A DNA stretch of 40,981 nt from a virus. Location: the IMG/VR virus record IMGVR_UViG_3300007511_001023, positions 1-40,981 of that record; one strand, 5' to 3'. Below the pieces are notes generated by a model that saw only the letters and a program-made list of their open reading frames with translations, ran no database searches and was not told the DNA's origin. A program made the position numbers and the translations under genes. Shown piece after piece: positions 7,894 to 14,883 of this stretch. How positions within the stretch are numbered: the stretch's first letter is position 1; every line of letters begins with the position of its first letter.

Positions 7894-10161
7894 ATGGCAC
7901 AGACATTAATTCCAGCAGGACAAGAGATGTGGGATGTTGTAAATAAGGTAAAAAAGGTTGCCCAAGATGTTCAAGAGGGTGGTCAATTCTTTTCTTCTGA
8001 TTGGGTTCCTTATACAGGGCAAGATCAACAACAAGCTCCTCCGCCTCAACCTACTCCTCCATCTCCTGCACCTGCTCCTCAACCTGTTCCTCCTCCTCCT
8101 GGTGGCGGTGGTGGTGCTGATGATTTATGGCAGCAATTTCAGCAACAGAATCCTGGTAGAGATTGGGCGAGGTATGTTCCTATACCTCATCCAAGTTTAG
8201 TATCTCAGTTTCAAGATATTCAAGATCCTGGTAGTGGGACTTTATATGGTTTACCTATAAGTATTCCTTCTACAACTGGAGCGCCTGTTACTCCACCTTC
8301 GCCTTTTGGTACACAACCTATATCAGTTGGTGTAGATTCAACTATTTCTTCTGAATTAATAGGTGGTGGTTTTGAATTTGCTGATATTGAAGTTCCTGAT
8401 TTTTCTACTTATTTTACGCAGTTACAGACTGATTATGATAAAACTAGAGCTGAACTTGATAGATATAGAACTGATTATATGAATCAAGTTCAAAGTTTAG
8501 CTGATTTTCAAACTCAAGAGTTAGAAAGATTAAGAACTGAAGCTGGTATAGAAGATATAGAAGGACAATTAGAAGGTATTAGACAAACAGTTGCTGATAT
8601 TGATACTGATATTAATAGTGGTAATCAAAGGATTGAAGCCGCACAAACTAAATGGGATCAAACATTTAATAATATTCAAAATCAACCTTTATCTTTGAGC
8701 CAGATTACAGGACAAAATGCTCATGCTCAACGTATGGCTGCTGTTGAAATGAATAGTTTAGTTGGACAACAAGAAATGTTAATAGCTCAAAAAGCTAATA
8801 CGTTAGGACAATATGAAATGGCTCAAAATGCTTATGATAAAGCTAATGAATTAATCAGGCAGTCTGTTTTTGATCAGATTGAATTAAGAGAATTAGAATT
8901 ATCTGCTATGTCTGATTTTATAGATGATATTAGTGATGAACTAGATACGACACAAAAACAACAAGCTAGTCTTATTCAAATGGGATTGGATATGGAAATG
9001 TTTATAGAAGAAGAAAGAATTAGATTAATTGGTGAATTATGGAGAGAAGTTCCAGAAGCTGGTATTACCATGAGTGATAGTTTAGAAGAAGCTGGAAGAA
9101 AAGCAGTTCCTTATTTAGTAACTGATCCATCAGATAGTAAAGGTGTTGTTGTAGAAGGAAGATTAGTTAATCCTTTTACAGGAGAAGTTATTTATGAATC
9201 ACCTGAAGATGTAGATTTAGCCGAAGAAATGGAATTAGCTAAAGCAGTTTTAGATGGAACAATTACTCTTAAAGATTTAACTCCTACTCAAAGAACTGCA
9301 ATAGCTCCAATATTAAATAGTGAGGGTTATAAATCAGCAATTAGTGTAGAAATGAAGCAAGATATAGAATCTATTTCAAAAGGATTAGATGATACATTAA
9401 GATTGTTAGAAGATGTTTCTGGAGTATATAAAGGAAAAGTCCAAGGTTGGATTTCAGAGAAACTTGGAGCTGAAGATTGGAATGAAAAAGTTGCAGCATT
9501 CAATTCTTCTGCTAAAATTGTAGGAATGCAATTAACTAGATTGTTTGAGAAAGGAAGAATATCTGATCAAGATAGATTATTTTATCTTAGTTTAATGCCT
9601 AATCTACAACAGAATAAAGCAGCAGCAGAAGCTAGTGTAAGAGAATTAAAGAATAGGTTAAATTCAAAGATTGGTGAATATCTTGGTGAATTAGAATTTG
9701 AAGGAGAAATAACTGAAGAAGAGTTTAATATTTTACGTCAACAATTTCCTGATTTAACCGATCAAGAATTATTAGAGTTAGATTTTAGTAGAGTTGGTGG
9801 CGACACGAATATAGCCACAGGAATGAGAACTGATAGGCATAATAATCCTACTGCTTTAATGTGGACACCAGGTGTAGAGAATTTTTTTAGAAGTAAAGGA
9901 TATAATGTAGCTAAGGGTGATAAATTTCCTGATAGTGCTAATTATACTTTAGATATGAGTGGTGTATCAGATCCAGTTGAAGCTACAATAGATTATATAG
10001 ATGAATATAGTTTTTATCTTAATGGTCAACCACGTTGGACACATACTGCTATACCTAAATCAGAATGGAATAGAATGAGTACGAATGAAAAGAAACGTGT
10101 TGTAAAAGATATGTATAGGAAAGAAGGTAATCAAGGTGTATTAAATCAATTTTTTGTTTAA
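7894..10161 (+). CDS. Large internal virion/ejection-type protein with proline-rich linker
   Basis: The 755-residue protein has a short helical start, a Pro/Gln-rich low-complexity stretch then poly-Gly (about residues 45-74), a long coiled-coil region (about 165-345), an alpha-helical middle (about 440-590) and a distinct C-terminal domain (about 628-755). The C-terminal domain contains RTDRHNNPTALMW, then DPVEATIDYIDEYSFY and GQPRWT. The R-H-N-N-P motif resembles that in phage virion proteins with peptidoglycan-active or lysozyme-like ends; catalytic residues cannot be assigned. In a podovirus without a tape measure, such large helical proteins encoded after the tail genes are usually ejected with the DNA. 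Inference from layout. Confidence 0.55.
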   Translation: MAQTLIPAGQEMWDVVNKVKKVAQDVQEGGQFFSSDWVPYTGQDQQQAPPPQPTPPSPAPAPQPVPPPPGGGGGADDLWQQFQQQNPGRDWARYVPIPHPSLVSQFQDIQDPGSGTLYGLPISIPSTTGAPVTPPSPFGTQPISVGVDSTISSELIGGGFEFADIEVPDFSTYFTQLQTDYDKTRAELDRYRTDYMNQVQSLADFQTQELERLRTEAGIEDIEGQLEGIRQTVADIDTDINSGNQRIEAAQTKWDQTFNNIQNQPLSLSQITGQNAHAQRMAAVEMNSLVGQQEMLIAQKANTLGQYEMAQNAYDKANELIRQSVFDQIELRELELSAMSDFIDDISDELDTTQKQQASLIQMGLDMEMFIEEERIRLIGELWREVPEAGITMSDSLEEAGRKAVPYLVTDPSDSKGVVVEGRLVNPFTGEVIYESPEDVDLAEEMELAKAVLDGTITLKDLTPTQRTAIAPILNSEGYKSAISVEMKQDIESISKGLDDTLRLLEDVSGVYKGKVQGWISEKLGAEDWNEKVAAFNSSAKIVGMQLTRLFEKGRISDQDRLFYLSLMPNLQQNKAAAEASVRELKNRLNSKIGEYLGELEFEGEITEEEFNILRQQFPDLTDQELLELDFSRVGGDTNIATGMRTDRHNNPTALMWTPGVENFFRSKGYNVAKGDKFPDSANYTLDMSGVSDPVEATIDYIDEYSFYLNGQPRWTHTAIPKSEWNRMSTNEKKRVVKDMYRKEGNQGVLNQFFV

Positions 10162-10180
10162 TTAAATAATAAATAAATAT

Positions 10181-11605
10181 ATGGCAATCAAAGAAGACAG
10201 ACTATTAGAAGCTCAAATGGCTTTAATGGCAATGCGATCAGAAGAAAAAAGAAAAAAGTCTTTGATAGAGAGAGGTGCCAGAACTTTAGCACCAAAAAGT
10301 GTAGAAGGTTTTGGTGCTACTTTAGGAGGAGCTTTAGCTACTAAATCTAAATTTTTTAAAGGTGCTCTTAAATCACAAGCTGATTTAGATGATATAACTT
10401 TGAAGTTAGTTAAAAAAATTGTTGAAAAAAGACGTAAAGGAGAAGACACTTCAAGATTAGAAGCTCAATATAGAAGAAATGTTGGGCAACAATTTAATTT
10501 AGAATCAATTATTCCTGAAACTCAAAAATCAGCTAAACAAATTGTCGGAGAAGGTTTAGGGGTTCTTGGAACAGTTGCATTGGGAGCTAAGCCTTCTAAA
10601 TCATTAGCAAAACGATTAGCTTTTGGAACTGTTTATGGAGCTGGTGCTGGAGCTAAAAGAGGATTAGAAGTAGAAGAAGAAGCTGAAAAAATAATTAAGA
10701 AAGCTGCTATTGGTGGTTTGATTGGTTTTGGAATTAGTGGTTCATTAGAACTAGCTGGGTATGGTTTAAAAAAATTAGCTAAAGGAAGATGGATGAGTAG
10801 AAGAACTGGCAATATTTATAATAAAGAATTACAACCAAAAACTAGTGAATTAGCAGGTCAGATTAAAAGAGAAGCTCAAACTACAGGTCAAAGAGTTCGT
10901 GATGTAGTTGATGCTAAAGGAAATCCAGTATATGTTGGTAAATATTCTACTTTGTTAGATAAATCAAAGAATGAAATTAAAAAACACGGACAATTACTTA
11001 GTGATAAAATTAAAGTATATGATGATATAACAATTAATAGAAGCGAAGCCACTAGAGGGATGTTTGCTAAATTAGGTGATGAATATGGTCATCTTGAACC
11101 AAGTCAACTTAAAACAGTAAATAAGTTAGTTAAAAAAATGCCTACTGAAATGAATATGTCAGGGGCATTAAAGAATAAAAGAATGTATGATGGTTTAATT
11201 TCTGATACTAGTTGGTCTAAAATTGTAGCTGATAAAGTTGATCCTCAAGTTGCTTTTGCTACTGAAGTTAAATATTTGTTAAGAGATAATTTAAGGAAAT
11301 TGATTAATGAAAAAACAGGAGATGCTGCTATCCAACAATTAAATTATAGGATGAGTACAGGAATGCAAGTAAGAGATTTAGTTTCTCAACAATTAGCTAT
11401 TAGAGCTAAACAAAAAATATCAGGTAGTGGTGGTATCTTTTGGAAAATGTATGGTAGAGTTATAGATGATGTTATATTTAATCCTGCTATTACTACAAGA
11501 TGGGCACAATTTCAAACTAGATTAGGTGAAAAAGTTGGACAAACTATACCAAGACAAGCTGCTAGAATAGGAGCTATTACAGAAGGAATAGAAGAATTAG
11601 AGTAA
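10181..11605 (+). CDS. Internal virion protein with glycine-rich hydrophobic segments
   Basis: The 474-residue product is basic and mostly helical. Two Gly/Ala-rich hydrophobic segments (about 119-156, IVGEGLGVLGTVALGA and LAFGTVYGAGAGA; about 173-193, AAIGGLIGFGISGSLELAG) resemble membrane-active glycine-zipper helices. Amphipathic helices flank them. Proteins of this kind in podoviruses are stored in the head and form a channel on ejection. It follows the larger ejection-type gene directly and is the last large gene before the terminator, consistent with that set. Confidence 0.5.
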   Translation: MAIKEDRLLEAQMALMAMRSEEKRKKSLIERGARTLAPKSVEGFGATLGGALATKSKFFKGALKSQADLDDITLKLVKKIVEKRRKGEDTSRLEAQYRRNVGQQFNLESIIPETQKSAKQIVGEGLGVLGTVALGAKPSKSLAKRLAFGTVYGAGAGAKRGLEVEEEAEKIIKKAAIGGLIGFGISGSLELAGYGLKKLAKGRWMSRRTGNIYNKELQPKTSELAGQIKREAQTTGQRVRDVVDAKGNPVYVGKYSTLLDKSKNEIKKHGQLLSDKIKVYDDITINRSEATRGMFAKLGDEYGHLEPSQLKTVNKLVKKMPTEMNMSGALKNKRMYDGLISDTSWSKIVADKVDPQVAFATEVKYLLRDNLRKLINEKTGDAAIQQLNYRMSTGMQVRDLVSQQLAIRAKQKISGSGGIFWKMYGRVIDDVIFNPAITTRWAQFQTRLGEKVGQTIPRQAARIGAITEGIEELE

Positions 11606-11731
11606 TTATTCAAATTTTTTACTTAACCATTCTTCGATTGTTTGTAATCCGACCCAAGTCCATCCTATAATTCCAATTATACCTAAAATTATAATAGGTA
11701 GAATGATTAAGAATAACATTAGTTTTAACAT
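11606..11731 (-). CDS. Possible 41-aa single-span membrane peptide, antisense to the late unit
   Basis: Reading the minus strand, an ATG in the genome's usual aaaaaatATG context opens a frame of 41 codons. The product has one strong membrane helix (LMLFLIIL then IIILGIIGIIGW) and a polar end (TIEEWLSKKF). It converges exactly on the stop of the upstream plus gene. It lies beyond the terminator from the leftward operon, so it would need read-through or its own promoter. The start context and protein-like composition favour a gene, but size keeps confidence low. Confidence 0.4.
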   Translation of the reverse strand: MLKLMLFLIILPIIILGIIGIIGWTWVGLQTIEEWLSKKFE

Positions 11732-11767
11732 ATTTTTTAGATTAATTAATTAAATAAATAAACAATT

Positions 11768-11866
11768 ATGCGTTATTTTGATGAAGCTCCTGCAGAAGCT
11801 CCAGCAGAAGAAGAAGCTGAGGCTACTGAAGAAGTTGTTGAAGAGGCTGAAGAAGAAGCTGCCTAA
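11768..11866 (+). CDS. 32-aa Ala/Glu-rich acidic peptide
   Basis: The frame begins MRYFDEAPAEAPAEEEAEA and continues with E-E-V-V-E-E-A repeats to the stop. About half of the residues are Glu or Asp and there are almost no basic residues. It is the last gene of the rightward unit, directly before a strong terminator. No family recognised. A nucleic-acid-mimic or head-interior filler role could be imagined but nothing shows it. Confidence 0.4.
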   Translation: MRYFDEAPAEAPAEEEAEATEEVVEEAEEEAA

Positions 11867-11871
11867 ATATT

Positions 11872-11896
11872 AAGACCCTCACTCCGAGGGTCTTTT
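11872..11896. terminator. Intrinsic terminator between converging units
   Basis: AAGACCCTC (11872-11880) pairs with GAGGGTCTT (11886-11894) around the loop ACTCC, followed on the plus strand by a TTTT run. It ends the rightward late unit. On the minus strand the same stem is followed by TTAATATT, so it may also end the leftward operon, whose last gene stops at 11895. This is the only classic terminator seen in the window. Confidence 0.85.
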
Positions 11897-12254
11897 ATTC
11901 TAATTTATCTAATGTTTGATGTATAAGAGAATCCATAACTTTTTCATAGAACTCTTCCTCGTCTCCTGGGCAACCTTTAAACTCCCACCAAGACCTTATA
12001 GCATAACGTAACTGTTGGCTTTTTTTACGTTTATCTTTACTTACTATTACCTTATCAGATTCTCCTTTCACTTCAACATTGTAAGGTCTTATCTTGTAAA
12101 TAACATCAATACTTCCGTCTTGGTTATCTAACTCCTCACGCTTATAACAACTACCTTTCAAAAGCAGTTCATAGTCTTGTCCGTGAGATAAGGCTTCTGG
12201 TAGATTAACACTACCTGTGAATTTAAGGACGTATTCATCAATTCTTAGTTTCAT
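11895..12254 (-). CDS. Conserved phage protein of unknown function, 119 aa
   Basis: The last gene of the leftward operon; its stop is inside the terminator. The sequence begins MKLRIDEYVLKFTGSVNLPE and includes NQDGSIDVIYKIRPYNVEV, a beta-rich pattern that I have seen in uncharacterised early phage proteins. A helical C-terminal half (SQQLRYAIRSWWEF) follows. It overlaps the RusA-like gene by 17 bases. No catalytic motif visible. Because it pairs with a resolvase gene, a recombination or DNA-processing link is possible. Confidence 0.55.
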   Translation of the reverse strand: MKLRIDEYVLKFTGSVNLPEALSHGQDYELLLKGSCYKREELDNQDGSIDVIYKIRPYNVEVKGESDKVIVSKDKRKKSQQLRYAIRSWWEFKGCPGDEEEFYEKVMDSLIHQTLDKLE

Positions 12255-12603
12255 ATATTTCTACTTCAATGCTATTTAAATTCTTATTCCCTTTTTTAAA
12301 ATGTAAAGCTTTAATTACTTTTGTATTATCATCAGTTAATATTCCCATTCCGACAAGTGCATCACAGGTAAATTTATGTGCAGTAAAACCAAAGTTATCT
12401 AAATCTCTTCTGCGTTTATCCATAAAATTTAGTGTATATGATATTTCTACAGGTTTTTTGAATTTCTTCTTTTTTACTTTTTGCATAGCTATTTCATAGT
12501 GTATATCTGCCATCCATTTATTTTTAATGTTTTTCTTTTGTCCCCAATGCAAATGAAGATAATTATTAAGGGACATTGCCGCTTGGTAGATTATAAATTT
12601 CAT
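12238..12603 (-). CDS. rusA: RusA-like Holliday junction resolvase
   Basis: The 121-residue product matches the RusA family in length and pattern. A basic central segment is followed by MDKRRRDLDNFGF (D67, D69, N70), then a helix with CDALVGMGILTDDN (D81, D91, D92). In RusA, acidic residues at these places bind metal and cut four-way junctions, helping to resolve replicating or packaging DNA. It is the only clear DNA-metabolism enzyme of the early operon. ATG overlaps the stop of the preceding gene (12600-12603). Confidence 0.85.
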   Translation of the reverse strand: MKFIIYQAAMSLNNYLHLHWGQKKNIKNKWMADIHYEIAMQKVKKKKFKKPVEISYTLNFMDKRRRDLDNFGFTAHKFTCDALVGMGILTDDNTKVIKALHFKKGNKNLNSIEVEIYETKN

Positions 12604-12827
12604 AGCATTGCCTCCTGATAGGGTATATAAGCGTATTCAGCATAATTCTTAGGATTACGTCGTCTTTTGAGTTTTCCTTCGTTAGAGAGTAACCTCAGCG
12701 TCCTAGAGCCATTACTGGCACTATATCCCCATTCCCATGCTAGTCTTTCTAATTCTACGCCTAAAAACCATTGATTAGAATTTTGTCTTAGATAGTTTAG
12801 GTATTTTGTTTTAAGATTTTCTTTCAT
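12600..12827 (-). CDS. Winged-helix DNA-binding protein, 75 aa
   Basis: The sequence KTKYLNYLRQNSNQWFLGVELERLAWEWGYSAS, then SRTLRLLSNEGKLKRRR, has the helix / helix-turn-helix / wing order of a small winged-helix domain, with the recognition helix around NGSRTLRLL and the basic wing KRRRNPKNYAEYAY. The start at 12827 is preferred over an in-frame ATG at 12851 because of the ttaaaaATG context and smaller overlap. It likely binds DNA as a regulator or as a partner of the resolvase. Specific role unknown. Confidence 0.6.
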   Translation of the reverse strand: MKENLKTKYLNYLRQNSNQWFLGVELERLAWEWGYSASNGSRTLRLLSNEGKLKRRRNPKNYAEYAYIPYQEAML

Positions 12828-12981
12828 TTTTAATAGCTCTAAATAATTCAACTATTAAATTTGTTTTACTACAATATTCACATTTAAAGGATTCTACGCT
12901 TGAACTTGGTGCATAGTATATATCATCATTTAACTTATTACAGTATGCACATTTAAGTTTTAAGTGATAATTAGTTCCCAT
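12811..12981 (-). CDS. Zinc-ribbon protein, 56 aa
   Basis: Two C-x-x-C knuckles (KLKCAYCNKL and FKCEYCSKTN) about 20 residues apart form a classic zinc ribbon. The start MGTNYHL at 12981 is preferred: an upstream in-frame ATG (13023) would add a basic segment encoded by one arm of a long inverted repeat. It overlaps the next gene by 17 bases. Function unknown. Confidence 0.55.
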   Translation of the reverse strand: MGTNYHLKLKCAYCNKLNDDIYYAPSSSVESFKCEYCSKTNLIVELFRAIKNERKS

Positions 12982-12989
12982 ATATTTTT

Positions 12990-13092
12990 TAGTTCGTTTC
13001 CTCCGCCCAAAGGAAAGCTTCACATCCCTATGAAATCATTATCGTAATAGGAGAAACGATAATTAAAACCTTTGGGCTAGAGGAAGAAACTA
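12990..13092. repeat. Long imperfect hairpin with nested stem in an early intergenic gap
   Basis: Plus-strand arm 12990-13013 and arm 13069-13092 pair in three blocks (TAGTT, TTCCTC and GCCCAAAGG with their complements; 5+6+9 bp), separated by small bulges. Inside is a second stem, ATTATCG (13038-13044) with CGATAAT (13057-13063). The structure fills the only sizeable gap in this part of the leftward operon and includes the stop codon of the gene at 13090. It may be an RNA processing or attenuator structure, or a protein-binding site. Confidence 0.6.
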
Positions 13093-13329
13093 AGAATCTT
13101 TAAATTCTTTAATTACTTTTTTTGCTTCCTTTCCAAAATATATATTATTTCTAACTAAAATCTCCATCTCCATCTCATCAGCAACTCTGTGGCAGGCTTT
13201 TTTAATAAAAAAATTAACAGCTTCTTGGCAATAATATTTGTCTCCCTCAGGATTATCTAAAGTATCTTTATAATCATACCTATAATCAACCTCTTTTTTA
13301 ATCTCTTCAATAATTTTATTTAATGTCAT
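13090..13329 (-). CDS. Small hypothetical protein, 79 aa
   Basis: A charged, helical product (MTLNKIIEEIKKEVDYRYDY ... KEAKKVIKEFKDS) with no membrane segment and two Cys too far apart for a zinc ribbon. Its TAG stop lies in the arm of the 12990-13092 hairpin. It is followed and preceded by other small early genes on the same strand. Not recognised. Confidence 0.55.
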   Translation of the reverse strand: MTLNKIIEEIKKEVDYRYDYKDTLDNPEGDKYYCQEAVNFFIKKACHRVADEMEMEILVRNNIYFGKEAKKVIKEFKDS

Positions 13330-13333
13330 TTTT

Positions 13334-13498
13334 TTAATTTTCTAAAATATCTACCCAGCCATTAATAAGCCCGATTAAATAACGTGTCTTGCAATCAATA
13401 CAATCGGAATGCAATTCTTTACACATTTCTTTACCCATACGTTTATGCAATTCTTTACGAACTGTTTCAAGTAATTCTATAAAGTTTTTATCAGTCAT
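13334..13498 (-). CDS. Small Cys-containing protein, 54 aa
   Basis: The start at 13498 (MTDKNFIELLETVRKELHK) is chosen because it overlaps the stop of the preceding gene by 8 bases; a longer in-frame version would run across another real gene. The product has C-x-x-x-x-x-x-x-C-x-x-C (CKELHSDCIDCKTR), a possible metal knuckle, in a helical protein. Function unknown. Confidence 0.5.
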   Translation of the reverse strand: MTDKNFIELLETVRKELHKRMGKEMCKELHSDCIDCKTRYLIGLINGWVDILEN

Positions 13499-13667
13499 TT
13501 GGAGGAAGATTATTAATATATTCAGTAATTCTTTTCGCAGTATCCTTATTTTTACATTTCTCATGCCAATAATGGCCATTGTAGCACCAAGGAGCTTTTT
13601 TAATTAACTTCTTGCATCTATAACATTGTTGGTTTTTTCTGAGTTTGGGCGCGTCTTGTTGTTGCAT
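13491..13667 (-). CDS. Zinc-binding small protein, 58 aa
   Basis: On the minus strand an ATG at 13667 opens MQQQDAPKLRKNQQCYRCKK, followed by KKAPWCYNGHYWHEKCKNK. The Cys/His set C-x-x-C ... C-x-x-x-(H)-x-x-H-x-x-C suggests a zinc-binding treble-clef or HNH-remnant-like fold. It ends in the AATGACTGA overlap with the next gene. Its Cys pattern and tight coupling are better than those of competing frames. Function unknown. Confidence 0.55.
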   Translation of the reverse strand: MQQQDAPKLRKNQQCYRCKKLIKKAPWCYNGHYWHEKCKNKDTAKRITEYINNLPPND

Positions 13668-13692
13668 ATTTACTTATTATTTGTATAGTTTT

Positions 13693-13722
13693 AACCATTT
13701 CGTTGACGTCAACGAAATGGTT
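13693..13722. repeat. Perfect 30-bp palindrome
   Basis: The half-site AACCATTTCGTTGAC (13693-13707) is followed at once by its exact reverse complement to 13722, with no spacer. The centre is GACGTC. It lies in the gap just upstream of the 13491-13667 gene, so it could be an operator for a dimeric regulator, a nuclease or resolvase target, or a replication or processing site. There is no T-run on either side, so a terminator is unlikely. Confidence 0.85.
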
Positions 13723-13779
13723 CTAATTGCTTCTAAAAATATTTAGCTAACATTAGCATTGCTTTTAATTATTCCCAAA

Positions 13780-13877
13780 TTGCTGTCTAGTATAGAAATC
13801 CCTAGGGCATTGCTGTAAAACGCAAAACTTTCTATTCTGGCTATAAGCCTCTGGGCAATATCCCCACTAGACAGCAA
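13780..13877 (-). ncRNA. Candidate small structured RNA with 12-bp closing stem
   Basis: TTGCTGTCTAGT (13780-13791) is the exact complement of ACTAGACAGCAA (13866-13877). Between these arms the minus strand can form three arms: GGGG/CCC, GGCT-TAT-AGCC, and ATAGAAA/TTTCTAT, the last containing TTGC/GCAA. A long perfect closing stem with several branches suggests a discrete RNA rather than a simple terminator. It lies between two small minus genes; strand is inferred from the operon. It has no tRNA T-loop or CCA and matches no family I recognise. Confidence 0.45.
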
Positions 13878-13878
13878 A

Positions 13879-13995
13879 CTAGAAACAACTATTTTTAAAA
13901 ATAACAAAACCCATAGTAAAAATCGCAAAACCAAGTCCTAGTACCCCAAAACTTATTCCTAATATCATACATGTCCAATATATTTTATCTAACAT
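13879..13995 (-). CDS. Membrane peptide, 38 aa
   Basis: Minus-strand frame beginning MLDKIYWTCMILGISFGVLG and continuing as one long hydrophobic stretch (LGLGFAIFTMGFVIF) before a short polar end. One membrane span. It begins five bases after the stop of the preceding minus gene, so the spacing fits the operon. An overlapping 63-codon frame (13743-13934) is less likely because it runs through the structured element. Function unknown; early phage membrane peptides often block host defences or superinfection. Confidence 0.45.
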   Translation of the reverse strand: MLDKIYWTCMILGISFGVLGLGFAIFTMGFVIFKNSCF

Positions 13996-13999
13996 AATT

Positions 14000-14266
14000 T
14001 TATTTAGGGTTAGATTTTTTATAACCTTTTTTAACCTGTTCTTCTTTCCATTCGTATCTCATTATTTCTGCCAATTTATCTATTTTCTCTTCTAATTTTT
14101 TTAGAGTATTACTTTCAAATTTATAATTATCACAATGTAATACGTCAGGCGAGATAGGGACTAAATAACAATCTAATAATTCTTTGTATCTTTCTAACTC
14201 TTTAAGTATATTTTTAAATTCTTTAGTCAAGAATTTAATATCTTGTTGTATTTCTTTTTTCTTCAT
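14000..14266 (-). CDS. Coiled-coil small protein, 88 aa
   Basis: The ATG at 14266 follows AATAAT, the typical start context. The product is strongly helical and charged, with heptads in the first third (IQQDIKFLTKEFKNILKELERY) and again later (TLKKLEEKIDKLAEIM). No membrane helix or catalytic motif. Two Cys residues are isolated. It sits between two membrane-peptide genes. Function unknown. Confidence 0.55.
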   Translation of the reverse strand: MKKKEIQQDIKFLTKEFKNILKELERYKELLDCYLVPISPDVLHCDNYKFESNTLKKLEEKIDKLAEIMRYEWKEEQVKKGYKKSNPK

Positions 14267-14277
14267 ATTATTTAGGG

Positions 14278-14370
14278 TTAATTCTTTCTTAGCATAATAA
14301 TTATGCTAAGAGCAAAAAACCATACTAAATTAGTTATTAAAGCTCCAATAGCTACGTCTGTATAATTCAT
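14278..14370 (-). CDS. Membrane peptide, 30 aa
   Basis: Minus-strand frame beginning MNYTDVAIGALITNLVWFF with a single hydrophobic span through ALSIIIML and a basic end (RKN). Start context is AAAAATATG. It resembles other one-span peptides of this operon. A 25-nt inverted repeat lies inside its coding sequence. Because it is so short, it could also be leader sequence. Confidence 0.35.
   Translation of the reverse strand: MNYTDVAIGALITNLVWFFALSIIIMLRKN
14287..14311. repeat. 25-nt inverted repeat (12-bp arms, 1-nt centre)
   Basis: TCTTAGCATAAT (14287-14298) and ATTATGCTAAGA (14300-14311) are exact complements around one A. The repeat lies within the 30-codon membrane-peptide frame. Being nearly spacerless, it looks more like a dimeric protein-binding site than an RNA hairpin. 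Confidence 0.6.
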
Positions 14371-14378
14371 ATTTTTAT

Positions 14379-14876
14379 TCAATTAATTATTATATACTCC
14401 AGCTCCTGCCTGCCAAATTGCAAACAAGATTCTACTGCCTCCTCTCCGTGTCCCCAGTATACGTCCCAGTAGGAGCAACCATAGCGTTTGTTCATTCGAT
14501 CTTTGACCACGAGTTCTTTGGTGTTTCCTTCAGATATTTTGACCAGAATTTTTTCATTGAAGGCAAGGCAATTATTTGCGACAATACCCATTCTAACTCG
14601 TGCACCTGAAGCGGTAACAAACGGGCTTGAATCACACTCAGAAGCTCTTGACGTGTAACAGGTAAAGATTCCTGTTTTATATTTGCAGTTTTCTTCATTT
14701 TTGCAAATATGGTTATTTATATTTTCAACTAAAGGTATATATATCACGGGCCAGTCTTTAGTCATGGGACTGGATTCAATCAGCATGTCAGCCGCTACAG
14801 CGGACATTTCCTCCATGCCACTCCCTTGCAAGAAGACCAGCCCTGTGATTAGTAATAATAATATAAGACGTTTCAT
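14379..14876 (-). CDS. Secreted 3D-domain (double-psi beta-barrel) protein, possible muralytic enzyme
   Basis: The 165-residue product has a signal peptide (MKRLILLLLITGLVFLQGS), a linker, and a 3D/MltA-type barrel at about 69-163: TGIFTCYTSRASECD, then FVTASGARVRMGIVANN, then LVVKDRMNKRYGCSYWDVYWG, then a final FGRQELEYI. The T-A-S-G, G-I-V-A, D-R-M (D126) and Y-W-D-V-Y-W-G (D138) motifs match the 3D family, which includes lytic transglycosylase-like enzymes acting on peptidoglycan. Extra Cys residues (several between 58 and 151) suggest disulfides outside the cytoplasm. Early-operon placement, away from the lysis cassette, suggests modification of the host envelope. Activity is inferred. 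Confidence 0.7.
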   Translation of the reverse strand: MKRLILLLLITGLVFLQGSGMEEMSAVAADMLIESSPMTKDWPVIYIPLVENINNHICKNEENCKYKTGIFTCYTSRASECDSSPFVTASGARVRMGIVANNCLAFNEKILVKISEGNTKELVVKDRMNKRYGCSYWDVYWGHGEEAVESCLQFGRQELEYIIIN

Positions 14877-14883
14877 TTTATCA

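Noticed and set aside
13743-13934. A 63-codon minus-strand frame
   Set aside because: It runs through the 98-nt element with exact terminal pairing and overlaps a better-fitting 38-codon membrane peptide gene. Kept in mind because its first third is hydrophobic.
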